Shown here: one piece after another, positions 1 through 10,883 of the stretch
Layout: every line of letters starts with the position of its first letter
Numbering within the stretch: position 1 is the first letter of the stretch
From: Merluccius polli
Lineage: Eukaryota > Chordata > Actinopteri > Gadiformes > Merlucciidae
DNA length: 64,000 nt
Reading direction: 5' to 3'
Assembly (NCBI GenBank): GCA_030340625.1
Contig: JAOPHQ010002057.1
Coordinates: 1-64,000, forward strand
Program-made: the position numbers and the translations under genes
Notes under the pieces: model-generated
Databases searched by the model: none
What the model saw: only the letters and a program-made list of their open reading frames with translations
Told to the model about the DNA's origin: nothing

Positions 1-181
1 CCCCCCCCTTCTCACACACACACACACACACACACACACGTAAACACAGGCATATGTGGCAAGGACAGGACAGTGTTTCTTCACGTCATGTCGTCTGCAG
101 GTGCAACAGTGAAGGTAAGCCCTTCATAGAATATACAATATATGGACAAATACCACAGAACAGGACTTTATTTACAGCATC

Positions 182-213
<32 letters not shown>

Positions 214-429
214 CCCATGAGGGACCCTAAACAGACACATACACCAACTGTCCATATAATACACCCGATCCCACGGTCCGCGTCAGTGGCCACAACACAC
301 TGACCTCTGCTGGTGGTGGCTGGTACTGCACATGTCACGGAGGGGCACACGGTGCTAACACTAGCTCTCACTACCACTCAACTGTCTGTCTGGTTGTGTG
401 TGTGTATACCGTGTGTGTGCATGTGTGTT

Positions 430-474
<45 letters not shown>

Positions 475-870
475 CCGACATCCAAACTGAAGCTCTCTAT
501 TATGTTCATTATGTACCATTACAGCGGGACACATTTGTCCTGTGATGTACATTATTTTTTAAGGTCTTCTGCAATGTTAAAGTTATTACCTCAGACGTGC
601 AACAATTGTAAATACATTTACAACTTCTGTATCACTGATCACAAAAAAATGTGTGTACATTCAACTGTAACAGCAAATTGTTATTTGTGGGTCATTGCCC
701 GTGTTGCCGGGCCTGTGGGCCTGTGGCAGGTTGCTGTAAAACTGCTGTTCAAATGTTTCTTCCTTCTCAACAATCACTCCTACTTCCCATCATCTCTTTC
801 ACTGTTCCCAGGGTGGCAGCGATGCGGTCTGCTATTGCCTTTATTTGAACAGAAACTAATCTGAGTGACA
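1..870. repeat. Microsatellite-rich flank, related to 20441-20712
   Basis: The stretch holds a C-run and (CA)n at 8-39, (CAA)n at about 180-212 and (GT)n at about 430-471. The segment with the CA run, 'acacaggcat', 'ccatataatacacccgatcc' and 'ctctgctggtggtggctggt' recurs at 20441-20712, just before the duplicated upstream block of gene C, so this is probably the edge of the same duplication unit. Long open frames here (such as a cysteine/valine-rich one) come from the dinucleotide repeat. I see no gene. Confidence 0.6.
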
Positions 871-1568
871 GTCTGAGGTGGTCAGGTATCATTCTGAAGT
901 GAAACTGGTCCGTGAAAACAGGGGGTTTCCTTATATGACACTTTAGAGGGCTTTAACTTTGAAATTCCACAACAGAAAATGTATTCTTTATCAATAAGTT
1001 TAACTTTAATTAGTTTGACCGCCTTATTTCAGCCGAAAACAGCGGCTCAGCCTTCCAGTCTTCAGACTGCTTACTTCCATGTCTGCCTGTGTGGTTTGTT
1101 ACTGTTACTGACTGGAGATCAGTAAGATTTATATTGATTTAATATTTATATTAAATATCATTATTTAATATATACATATTATTATTTATTTTTATATTTT
1201 ATTAAAAAGTGCAATCCACATGTTTATGTATTACATGTTTATTATGATGACGAGTTATCTAAATTATTTGTGGTACAGCCACAAATGTGTTCTTTTTTAA
1301 TATTGTTTACAAGGTTAATATTCTACTGTGATCAAAGGATTTTCTTTTTACAATTCAATAGTTAAATAAAGATGTGTTATCCATATCAATTCATACATCA
1401 ATGTGTCTAATTTCATCATAACACGTACGTAGGCCTGGACTACTGGAATGAGCAGTTTATATGTTGACTGTATCCAGTGTTGTTTTGGTCATACTATAGG
1501 ATGAGTTGCTTATATTTAGTGAATAATGCAGAAGAAACTTAAAAAAAAAAAAAATGGCATTCTTCTTG
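871..1568. other. AT-rich DNA without recognisable gene
   Basis: No convincing reading frame, RNA or element ends were found. It lies just upstream of the predicted first exon of TLR gene A and would include its distal promoter. Confidence 0.4.
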
Positions 1569-1580
1569 CTTCCTCATTTA
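1569..1580 (+). promoter_or_regulatory. Conserved CTTCCTCATTTA motif before TLR-A exon 1
   Basis: The 12-mer CTTCCTCATTTA occurs shortly upstream of the predicted non-coding exon of all five TLR genes (1569, 8937, 23469, 34252, 46910). It contains an inverse ETS/PU.1-type core (GAGGAAG on the other strand) and runs into an AT-rich TATA-like stretch (ATTTAAA or ATTTATAA). PU.1 control of myeloid receptor genes is known in vertebrates. Promoter function here is inference from position and conservation only. Confidence 0.35.
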
Positions 1581-1583
1581 AAG

Positions 1584-1696
1584 CATACAAAAATACCCTT
1601 TCAAAGGTGGAACATCTAAATTTCACTTTCACTAGATGTACCACCTTGATCAGTACGCATCAACAATAAGACTGCACAGATTTACTGGAAAGAAAT
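1584..1696 (+). other. TLR-A non-coding exon 1 (5' UTR)
   Basis: The exon ends in 'gaaagaaat' followed by a strong donor GTAAGT at 1697. The same junction is found upstream of all five TLR genes (donors at 1697, 9046, 23578, 34401, 47059). The 3' partner is the acceptor TTTGACAG ending at 4886. The 5' end is estimated from where the similarity among copies begins. No open frame continues into the coding exon. Confidence 0.5.
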
Positions 1697-1906
1697 GTAA
1701 GTGTTGCAATCTTAATCTACCCTAAAGTATAGCTAATACTCATGTATTATTTTCCTGCAAAAAGGTAATGAACATATTCACATATATTAATCATGTCATC
1801 AGTTTACGTTACAGTTACAATTTTATTTCTTTTTTGTGTTAGGAATTCACTTGACTTGAGTTCAGATAATGCTTATTGTCTTCTTGTTCTTCTTTAGATG
1901 CTTGGT

Positions 1907-2043
1907 TGGAGGACATTTTTGGTCATAATTAAAATTAAAAGTCCAAATAGAAAATTAAAAGAGATAAAATTAAAATGATTATAATTGTACTACTAGGAAT
2001 AATCAGGCCATAATTAATCTTAAAAGGAGAAAGGAAATTGCAA
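1907..2043 (+). repeat. Left arm of long inverted repeat in TLR-A intron 1
   Basis: This arm, from 'tggaggacatttttggtcataatt' through 'ggaataatcaggccataatt' to 'ggaaattgcaaag', is the reverse complement, with small differences, of 4254-4394. Genes B and C carry the same pair (9296-9414 with 13514-13639; 23840-23957 with 27690-27814). D and E lack it. The pair encloses about 2.2 kb here and about 4 kb in B and C. It may be a large non-autonomous element with long terminal inverted repeats, or the ends of an inverted duplication. Confidence 0.65.
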
Positions 2044-2172
2044 AGTAAAACAAAAATAAAGTTCCATCTTTTTCATTTGGCCTAATGTTTGCTGCTTGTA
2101 CAGCAGTTTTATGAGATTGTTTTAAAGAGTGTTTTATTGTATTGTAGCGGACACTATGTGGACATAATCACC

Positions 2173-3064
2173 AGGGGCCTCATTACAGAAAAAATCCTAA
2201 CTGCTCATCCTAACTTAAGTTAGGAAACCAAAGATAGGAAAAATCCTAACTTCCTATTACAGAAGCAGTGCCTAACCTAATGTCCGTTTCCTATCTTATC
2301 TGTGGCTTCCTATCGTATCTTTATTTAGGAAATCCTAACTGTTCTGTCAATCTGATTTTTCGACGGCTATCGACAGTTTATGTCTGTTTCTGCACTTAGA
2401 ATGTGCATGAGACTGATAGAACGTGTTACTTTAATGACAAATGAGCCTAAACTTTAAAGCTATAAACGAAACAGCAAGCTACTGTCATGGCAGTTACAGC
2501 TGAGAGTAAGAAGAGGAGGGCTTTTAATTTTAGCCAAGACGAGTTGGAGGCATTAGTTCAGGCGGTGGAGGACAGGAAAAATGAATTGTTTGGGAAATGT
2601 TCCACGACTGTAGGCCTCTCCAGAGCTGGACGTAATTCTTCCACCAAATTCAAAATTAAATGTCTCGGCAGGCGATAAAATGAAATTAAAATATGGTCAG
2701 GAAAATGTAACGCATCATTATGCGGTCTAAGTCGTCTTTCTGCCATTACATTTCTGTTAATATGTTCATCTACATTGTCAAACATACCTACAAGCAGTGC
2801 TGCTGCCATATTTTTTTCAGTTAGTGACAGTTATTTTGAATTTAGGACAGGATGAATGGCAACCTAACTTAGGCATCCTAAGTTAGGAATTTCCTAACTT
2901 AGGAAGGTTCTGTAATGGCTAAATTCCTATCTTAAGATAAGATAGGATCTCATCCTAAGTTAAGTTAGGAAACCTGCTTCTGTAATACCAAAACCCCTAA
3001 ATGCCTTCCTATCTTAAGTTAGGATAGGATTTCAGAGTTAGGAAGTTTCTGTAATGAGGCCCCT
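2173..3064. mobile_element. PIF/Harbinger deletion derivative, two ORF remnants
   Basis: Perfect terminal inverted repeats AGGGGCCTCATTACAGAAA and TTTCTGTAATGAGGCCCCT bound the element, and subterminal 'cctaacttaagttagg' motifs repeat inside. An empty site is seen, in reverse orientation, at about 13205-13240 (gene B) and in gene C. On the + strand, 2487-2650 encodes a short Myb/SANT-like start (FSQDELEALVQAVEDRK...LFGK) like the Harbinger Myb-like protein and NAIF1. On the - strand, 2558-2809 encodes a HARBI1-like N-terminus (FYRLPRHLILNLVEELRPAL). Converging remnants of the two Harbinger proteins identify the family. Neither can be functional. Confidence 0.8.
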
Positions 3065-3252
3065 GATCCTGTTGGTAGTGGGTGTTATGTACGGGAGGTT
3101 GTGTGATGTTGACTTGCTCACTTAAAGGACAATTCCTATGCAAAATGAGAGCATATGATCATAACTCATGTCCACCGAGTTGGACCGTTCTCTGGGATCA
3201 GTTTTCATTCTAGTCCGATGGAACCACAGTTCTCGAAAACCGCTAATTAGCT

Positions 3253-3889
3253 TATAATGCTAGCTGTGGGGGCAGATATTCATGTAAAATAAATCGCAGT
3301 TCTATACCACTAACAAGGCTCAAAACCGCCCCACACTTCCACGGCAGCATAATGAGGGTCCCTACAGGTAAAACGAAGCGTTGAGAACTTTGTAAGTGTA
3401 CAGACAGTTTATTAAAAAGAAAGTTTAGAAAGCCAGCGCCTTCACGAAAACAAGCGGGCGCCATCTTTGGAAAACAGTCACGACCAGTCGAGCGCCGAAC
3501 GCCGTGCAGCGTAATGAGCCGGAAGAGGCGAACACATGAGATGTCCGTGAATCAGAAGGTGTGCAATCTGGTAGAAGGTGTGCAAAGTGCATAGAGAAGA
3601 GAAGAAAATGGTTCGCGTTTGTGCTCTTCCCGGCTGCGTTCGTCGCTCGACTGGTCGTGACTGTTTTCCAAAGATGGCGCCCGCTTGTTTTTTCGTGAAG
3701 GCGCTGGCTTTCTAAACTTTCTTTTTTAATAAACTGTCTGTACACTTACAAAGTTCTCAATGCTTCGTTTTACATGTAGGGACCCTCATTATGCTGCCGT
3801 GGAAGTGTGGTGCGGTTTTGAGCCTTGTTAGTGGTATACAATTGTGATTTATTTTACATGAATATCTGCCCCCACAGCTAGCATTATAC
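3253..3889. mobile_element. Foldback element with about 250-bp arms
   Basis: Arm 3253-3503 is the near-perfect reverse complement of 3635-3889; both contain 'ctggtcgtgactgttttcc', 'aataaactgtctgtacactt' and 'gctagctgtggggg' on one strand or the other. The ends are AT-rich and a TA duplication is possible. The element can fold into a large hairpin. About 120 bp of its arm is related to the interior of the hAT-type element at 10884-11580 and 24864-25593. The loop could encode a short Cys-containing start (MVRVCALPGC) reminiscent of a THAP finger, too short to claim. Confidence 0.7.
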
Positions 3890-4253
3890 GTAACGTAAGG
3901 TGCTCTTTAGCAGTTAGCTCCCCTGCTGTCCATAAGGTGCCTCTGCACCCCAGCCGTTTCCACCCTCCCTTCAGCCTTTGGGCCACGCCTCCTCATTTAC
4001 ATAATGCTTGAAAAGCCAAATGGAAAATGGAAAACATGAACATTTTAATTCAAAATGCCAAATGGTTAAGTTGAAATAAAAAATTAAAAAAACATGTTTT
4101 TTTATTTAAGCTTTTAATTTAAGTATTTCCATTTAAGCTTTTCCATTTCCCATTTTGAGTTTCATATTTGATGTTTCCTTTTTCTTATTTCCATTGTATT
4201 TTCTATTTCATTTTTACAATTTGAGCTTTCAGTTTGAGCATTTCCATTTAAGC

Positions 4254-4394
4254 TTTTGCAATTTCCCTTTTCCTTTTAAGATTGATCATGGCCTGATTAT
4301 TCCTAGTAGTGTAGTTAAATAATCATTTTAATTTTATCTCTTTTAATTTTCTATTTGGACTTTCAATTTTAATTATGACCAAAAATATCTTCCA
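4254..4394 (-). repeat. Right arm of long inverted repeat in TLR-A intron 1
   Basis: Reverse complement of 1907-2043. The AT-rich sequence just inside it (about 4020-4250, with repeated 'ccatttaagcttttccattt') is shared in the same orientation with genes B and C, whereas the segment beside the left arm is inverted relative to them. Confidence 0.6.
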
Positions 4395-4970
4395 TAGTTG
4401 CGCAACAGTTTTTGCACTTTTTACATGTTTGAAATCTCTCAAAGAGTATTAATTGTATGTTTTGGATTAAAAGCTGAATTACTAAATATTGAAATGATCA
4501 CACACACACACACACACCGGACAAAGGTCTGGATTAGCACTCACTCCCAACACTGCTAATTTGGACCGAAACATCCATGATTATCCATATATACGATTAT
4601 AATGTAAAGGTAAGATGTAAGATGTTTGTTTGGTGGTAATTTAAACCAACAAAGACATGGGTTTTCTGAAGTGGAAAAATGTAAATGTTTGAAACATTTA
4701 TTGACACGTATACATCATTTTTTGTAGTATACCAATAGCAACAGGTTGGTTAGCATGTTATTACGAGTTGAAGTTTGTACGTTTGTGTATAAGAAGTAAA
4801 CATTTTCATGAAAACTCAAACACAGCATACAGGATGCTATGCCTCAATGACCCCTGTCTGTGTATCTTTGTGTGTCTGTTTGACAGTGTTTTTGGATTGA
4901 CTGTTTTCACGTGAGTGATCCCAAGCACTGGAAGAAGTTAACCAAACAGAACAAAGACAAAAGAATTATG

Positions 4971-7900
4971 ATGTCATTAAGAGGAACTTGCTTCTTGTCA
5001 TTGGGAATGTATTATTTATTTTTTACTCTGAACAGTTTCGTTTTTCCAACTGTTGGTTATGCACTAAAGGACTGCTGGATCACACGGGACACACAGGCCA
5101 TCTGTAAGCCGTTTGATAGAACTTTAAATGTATTTCCAGAGGATATTCCAGCAAGAGTGATGACTATGGACCTGTCGGGAAACAAAATTTCCAAACTAAA
5201 AAAAAAAGATTTGGAAGATTTACCAAACCTGCTGCGCTTAGACCTGACAAGCAACCGGATCTCCAAGATTGAATCTGGCACTTTTGTGAGTCAACTCGCC
5301 CTAGACGTGTTGATTTTAACCAATAATTACCTTAGTAAACTGCAGGAGGGTATGTTTGATGGCTTAGTCAATCTCACAGAGTTGAGACTGACTCGCAATA
5401 ACATCCAAACAGTAGCACCCACCTCTTGTAAGTCGCTGACCAAGCTAAAGTATTTGTACCTCGGCCATAACAAATTGCACCACTTAACAAACATTCAGCA
5501 CATCTTACAGCATACACCACATTTACAAAACCTGTACATTCCATCAAACAATATTTCTACTTTTAATTCGTGGGATCTGTCGAATAAGTCTACAGAACTT
5601 GTATCACTTGATTTGTCTCTAAATCAGCTTGTGGTCTTTAGGCTCACTGCAGATATCTTTCCCAACCTCACAGCATTGTACCTTGAGGACCATGGTAAAA
5701 AGCATAGTATCGTCTGGGAGGTGAATGACACATCGTACCTTAGTGGCGTGTCCAATATAGATATCAGTGGGTTTTGCTCCTCATTACCTGTACAGGAAGT
5801 TCTACAGACGTTTAACTCCTCACTGATGTATCTCAAGTTAAACCATATGAATCAAAACTTAAAAGTTCTCATCAATATTTCCTGCAACATCCCATCGCTG
5901 ACCTCTCTTACAGTCCAAAATAACGGAATCAAAGTTATTAGTTCAGACATGCTGCACTTGTGCACAAATGTGAAGGAGTTGGATTTTGGGGGAAATACAA
6001 TTACTGACATCTCTGAAAATGCATTTCAATCTCTTAGGCAGCTAAACAATTTAACCATAAAGAAAAACCATCTCTCATCCGTCCCCCATGCCATAAGGAA
6101 TGTATCAAAACTCTTAAAACTGGATCTCAGCTTCAATGACATCAGTGTTCTTGGCTGTGATGATTTTGACAATATGATAAGTCTCACAATTCTCCATCTA
6201 AACAATAATCATTTCTGGGCTCTGAAGGACTGTGTTTTCAAAGATTTGGTCAATTTAAAGCACTTGGAGTTGCAAAGCAACAGCATTACCATGTTAAACA
6301 GTGCCTTCAAAAAAACCATGCCAAATCTTCAAGTACTTAAATTGTTTAACAATCAACTTGCTGTTCTACATCATGGAGAATTTGAAGCTTTGAAATCCCT
6401 CCAGATTCTGTCATTAAATGATAATAAATTAAAAAAGCTTAAAAGTGGGGCTTTTCATGGACTGTCCAATCTTACGTATCTTACACTTGCATCAAATGAA
6501 CTTCAAAAAACTTCTATTACAAACACTGTTTTTCGGGACTTGACAGCCTTAAAAACATTGCATTTTATGAACAATCACATGAAATATAAATCGGAAAAGC
6601 CCATTAGAAATCCACCATTTGCTGAGCTTTCACAACTAGATACATTACTTATTTCTAGTCAACGTTCTCGACTTCAGTCTTGGCTCCCTCAAAACTTTCT
6701 ACAAGGCCTGACAAATTTGTCAAAACTCAATATCAAAAGTGGCCAGCTTAAATCTCTGCACCCACACACCTTTGACTATACTCCTAATTTGAATGTGCTT
6801 TACTTCAGTTCAAATGATTTTACAGACATTCCCTACAATTTGTTTTCCCCGATTCAAAAACTAAAAAGTCTCTACATCTCACGGATGAGCCTTTGGTCTC
6901 TAGATTTTCTGCTTGATGCTAACCTCACAGAGCTGCAGTTCTTGCAGGTCAGGAAGAATGCCTTTTCTGTGATTAGAGAGCCAGTGATGAAGTCTCTGCC
7001 AGCAATTGCATACCTGGACATGCAGGGTAATGGCTTCACCTGTGACTGTGACAACGCATGGTTCATCCGATGGGTAACCGACAACAATCAAACACAAGTG
7101 TCTGGTGCGTACAACTTTGAATGCAACTACCCTCCAAACCTTAAAGGTAAAAAACTGTTGGACATTGACGTCCATTCTTGTACAGTAGACCTGGGCTTCG
7201 TCTGTTATATTTCAACGATGTGTGCGGTCATCATGACCATAGCGGTCACCTTCACCCACCATTTCCTGCAATGGCATCTGGTCTATGCCTACTACCTCCT
7301 GCTGGTGTTCCTCTACAACAAAAAGCACAGGGATGACCGTGCTTATCAATATGACGCCTTCATCTCCTACAACGCAAACGATGAGCGCTGGGTGCTGGGG
7401 GAGCTGCTGCCCAAGCTGGAGGACGAGCAGGGCTGGAGACTGTGTCTGCACCACCGAGACTTCCAGCCAGGTGAGGAGACCTATCCGGAATATCCTCTTC
7501 ACCTCTATTAGCATACATGCTCGCGTAAATGTAGATGCTTGACCGGGGGTCCAAATGTTACATAAAGAGCAGATAGATTTGTCCTAGAACTTGTCTTCAC
7601 GCTATCTCTGAGAGAGAAAAGGGGTTTTCAAAAGTCATCTACTGGATGGATCCATGTTAATGCATTGTCACTGACCAATATTTTCCAGGAAGGTCCATCA
7701 TGGACAACATTACTGATGCCATCTATGGCAGCCGGAAGACCATCTGTGTGGTCAGTCGCAATTACTTGGAGAGTGAATGGTGCTCCAGAGAGATCCAGGT
7801 AGCCAGGTAAGAACACCTCGCTATTCCTCACCAGAATAAGATCATTCACTGAACAAGCTTTGTATGTGTATGTGTGCAATTGGTCTTTCACCAGCTTTTA

Positions 7901-8281
7901 ATTTGTATTCAGAATATTAGGTCAGGTGAGGAAGTGTAATGTAGAACAGATGTACAATTAAAGAATAGAGGAATCAATGGTAAGTGAGTGTAAAATGCAA
8001 CATTTCCATTTCCCTGCAGCTTCCGTCTGTTTGACGAGCAGAAGGACGTGCTAATCCTGGTGTTTCTGGAGGACATTCCCATGCAGCAGCTGTCTCCGTA
8101 CTACCGCATGAGGAGGCTCCTGAAGAGCCAAACGTACCTGAGCTGGTCCCGGGCGGGCGCACACCCAGACCTGTTCTGGGAGAAGCTCCGCCAGGCCCTG
8201 AAGACCCGGGAGCACCCGGCGGGTGAGCACCTACGCCTCGCCGTGGTGGATGGACCCCCAGGAGAGAGACCAGACCAATAG
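4971..8281 (+). CDS. Toll-like receptor A (TLR11 subfamily, TLR22/23/13-like)
   Basis: A membrane pattern-recognition receptor. Coding exons are 4971-7470, 7689-7806 and 8020-8281, in phase, giving 959 residues. The exon begins at an acceptor (TTTGACAG, 4886); the first ATG in it is at 4968, directly followed by the ATG at 4971 that is conserved in B and C. A signal peptide spans about residues 1-30. LRRs fill about 55-690. The LRRCT has cysteines at 691, 693, 718 and 737. The transmembrane helix is about 741-761, followed by a second hydrophobic stretch. The TIR starts at YDAFISY (794-800), has the BB-loop RDFQPG (829-834) and the box 3 FW at 925-926. The architecture and C-terminal half match fish TLR11-subfamily receptors, which signal through MyD88 or TICAM adaptors. 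The exact member and its ligand are not resolvable here. The ectodomain is closest to gene C. Confidence 0.93.
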
Positions 8282-8289
8282 AAGACTCA

Positions 8290-8417
8290 ATGGGGTGTGT
8301 GTCTAGTGTGTTCGACTGTCTATTGTAAAGGTTCTGGGTTCAAACCCCAATGACCACAGTCTACCTAGGCATTACTGAGCTAGATACACCCTACCTGCTC
8401 CTTAATGACCTATGTAA
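8290..8417 (+). repeat. 5' part of tRNA-derived SINE in TLR-A 3' UTR
   Basis: Starting about 9 bp after the stop, the segment has a Pol III B-box-like 'gggttcaaacccc' and the text shared with the SINEs after genes B, D and E. It ends abruptly at 'aatgacctatgtaa', where it jumps to sequence matching 19440 ('tatggtgatgtagagccct'). This marks a deletion or unequal-crossover junction between duplication units. Confidence 0.6.
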
Positions 8418-8440
8418 TAACAACATATGGTGATGTAGAG

Positions 8441-8936
8441 CCCTGGTGTATATATTTTGTTTGTATGCATTTGTGACTGTGTGTGTGCATGATTGAGAAT
8501 CTGGGATCCTGTGCACAGCATTCAGTTGCTCTCTTATTCTCAACCGGTGGGTCATGACCCACTTACGGGTCACAAGGGCATTTTGAGGGCATTTTGAGTG
8601 CAGGGTCGCAGAGCATATGCCAAACCTTAATCTTTAGAAAGAATCCCATGAATAAACGAATGTTTCAATGTTAATTCATGTTTCAATGGCTTACTGTTTC
8701 AATGAGTTTGGCCCCAATTATTGCAGCTTTTGGTTTGCTCAATGTTTTTAACAGTACATGAATGCATTGTTGATTACTGCAATATTGATAAATACATTTT
8801 ACATTTTTGGGTCATGACGTAAGAGAACTTAACTTACAGTTGTGAGAACTTGGTAAAGTTTGTGTTCTGCTGACTCGGTTCCTTCATTTTTGGACCAACA
8901 GATTTTCGACTCTGTTTTTCATACTTCTTCTTCTTG
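8441..8936 (+). repeat. Start of duplicated block upstream of TLR-B
   Basis: From 'ggtgtatatattttgtttgtatgc' onward this sequence matches 20714 onward almost base for base, including 'ctcaaccggtgggtcatgaccc'. It is the beginning of the block duplicated upstream of gene C. No gene was seen. Confidence 0.7.
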
Positions 8937-8948
8937 CTTCCTCATTTA
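8937..8948 (+). promoter_or_regulatory. CTTCCTCATTTA motif before TLR-B exon 1
   Basis: Same conserved ETS-like/TATA-like motif as at 1569, about 100 bp upstream of the exon 1 donor. Function is inferred. Confidence 0.35.
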
Positions 8949-8949
8949 A

Positions 8950-9045
8950 CACATACGCAGATAACTTTTCAAACCAGTTTTCACTTAGATGTACTTTATC
9001 AGTATGCATCATCAATAAGACTGCACAGATTTAATGGAAAGAAAT
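8950..9045 (+). other. TLR-B non-coding exon 1 (5' UTR)
   Basis: Closely similar to the exon of gene C and to that of A; ends at 'gaaagaaat' before the GTAAGT donor at 9046. It would join the acceptor ending at 14176, giving an intron of about 5.1 kb. The 5' end is approximate. Confidence 0.5.
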
Positions 9046-9295
9046 GTAAGTGTTTCAATCGTAATCTACCCTAAGTATAGCTAATACTCAAATGTATTAT
9101 TTTCCTGCAAAAAGGTAATGAACATATTCACATATATGAATCATGTCTTTACGTTTTCAGTTTACGTTACAGATACAATTTGTCATGAATGCTTGAATGC
9201 ATTTTATTTATTTATTTTTTGTGTTAGGAATTCACTTGACTTGAGTTCTGATAGCTATTGCTTATTGTCTTCTTGTTCTTATTTAGATGCTTGGT

Positions 9296-9414
9296 TGGAG
9301 GATATTTTTGGTCATAATTAAAATTAAAAGTTAAAATGATTATTATTTTACTACACTACTAGGAATAATCAGGCCATAAATAGTCTTAAAAGGAAAAAAG
9401 GAAATTGCAAAAGC
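9296..9414 (+). repeat. Left arm of long inverted repeat in TLR-B intron 1
   Basis: Pairs with 13514-13639 in reverse complement. See the arm at 1907-2043 for the family. Confidence 0.6.
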
Positions 9415-9685
9415 ATAAATGGAAAGCAGGGGGACCTTGATGAGGGGGGGCAATGGCTTTAACGTGATGGAGTGTTGTAACATGTCTGTCCATGTGGCCT
9501 CACACACAAAGTCACCAGTGAAAGGAGCGTTAAACGAGAAAGCAGAAAGACAGTGCAGCAGGTAACAGGCTAACATAGCTATATTAGCTGTTATTTGCTG
9601 GCATGCATGACTAACGTTACGTTGATACCATGGCCACTTGCAAACCAACAGATGGTGTCAAGTCCCTTGTCACCTGCATTATTGT

Positions 9686-10644
9686 CAGTGGCGACTGGTC
9701 ATTAGGGGCAAGTGGGGCTCGGCCCCACCTACTCTCAAAAAAACAAAAACAAAACAAAACAAAAAAACAAAAAAACAAAACAAAAAAAAAAATATATATA
9801 TATATATATAAGAAAAGTACTGTAAAATAATACGTTTGGCGCTTTTAGTTCATTTTTAGTCGACCCTAGCTTGCTTCTTCAGACTGAGTTCGTCTGGAGG
9901 GAGTGGCTCTAGCCCCACCAGCCCAATGTAATGTGTATTGGACTTGAAAAATTGAAATGCGCATGTTCAGAGTGTTTCTCTGTTAAGTGGACGGAGATTA
10001 TTTTACTTCTGGTGGGGCTAGCCCCACCGGGACCGCCATGGGCATATATGGTTCGTTCCACTACAGCGTAATTTAATTTTTCACAGTTCATTGGCGGTAG
10101 TGTGCGGCGCGCGTGATGAGTCATGACTCGAGTGACCTCGTCCTCACCTGCGCCGCGCGAGAAGTCCGGTAGCGAAGAAGAGAAGGAGAAGGATAACTTT
10201 GCTAACAAACATGTCGGAGGCACACAAACGAAAATGAGTCGACAACATGAATGAGGTACTCTACAAAGATCGCCATGACTGTGAAAACAAACGGGTGACG
10301 TCACGGACACTGGTACATCATTTAAAAAAATACAAAATATTAGCCTAGCCTAGGTTGGCCATTCGTCCGGCTTTAGGCCAGACTGTCCGGTTTTTCAATG
10401 CCCTGTCCGGCGTCCAGCTCAGCATCAAGCCTCGCGTATTTATCCTCCTTTTTTGAGACAACCCGGCCGGTCATAGGTCTGCCCGCCGGTCGTAGGTCCG
10501 GGGTGTGTAACGATCGTGCGCCCCCCCGCGCCGCCGGTAGTAGGTCCGGGGTATGTTACGATCGGGCTGAGGTGTCCTCCTTTTCACAAAGTCATAAATG
10601 GTCACCCTAGCCCCACCTGTTTTTTACATGTAGAAACGCCACTG
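9686..10644. mobile_element. hAT-type element with 8-bp target duplication
   Basis: The element starts CAGTGGCG and ends CGCCACTG, and is flanked by a perfect 8-bp duplication ATTATTGT (9678-9685 and 10645-10652), the size hAT transposases make. It holds (TA)n, two 'gtggggct(a/c)g' GC blocks and, at about 10345-10612, an inner segment with a GC-rich repeat 'ggtcgtaggtccggggtgtg'. The inner segment may itself be a nested element (ends 'taggttggccatt' and 'aatggtcacccta'). No transposase frame is left. Its duplicate at 24229 has lost the right part. Confidence 0.8.
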
Positions 10645-10883
10645 ATTATTGTCATCTGGGTCTAATATGAAGACCAGCTGATTGGGCTAACCTTAGTTAG
10701 CTAAAGTTACAGCACAAATCTACACTAAAATGTCTCGGCTAGCTCAGTCTTACCCAAGTAACTAACATTAATCACAGCAGGTTTTAGTTGGCTGTAGATT
10801 AAACTGTTGACAGGTGTCCGCTGGTGTTCACACCCTGTGGCACATTTTCAGGTGTTTGCATATACATATATATATATATATTA

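Noticed and set aside
3611..3712. THAP-domain gene (MVRVCALPGC...)
   Set aside because: Only the first dozen residues look suitable and the region is the loop and arm of a foldback element; no further zinc ligands or AVPTIF-like motif were found.
7974..8162. Antisense ORF MRPPGTSSGTFGSS and equivalents
   Set aside because: Opposite-strand shadow of the GC-rich TIR exon; repeated only because the exon is repeated.
8048..8281. 77-residue ORF starting MLILVFLEDIP (also at 17330, 31447, 40204, 53443)
   Set aside because: It is the last exon of each TLR gene; the acceptor CTGCAG and phase join it to the rest of the TIR.
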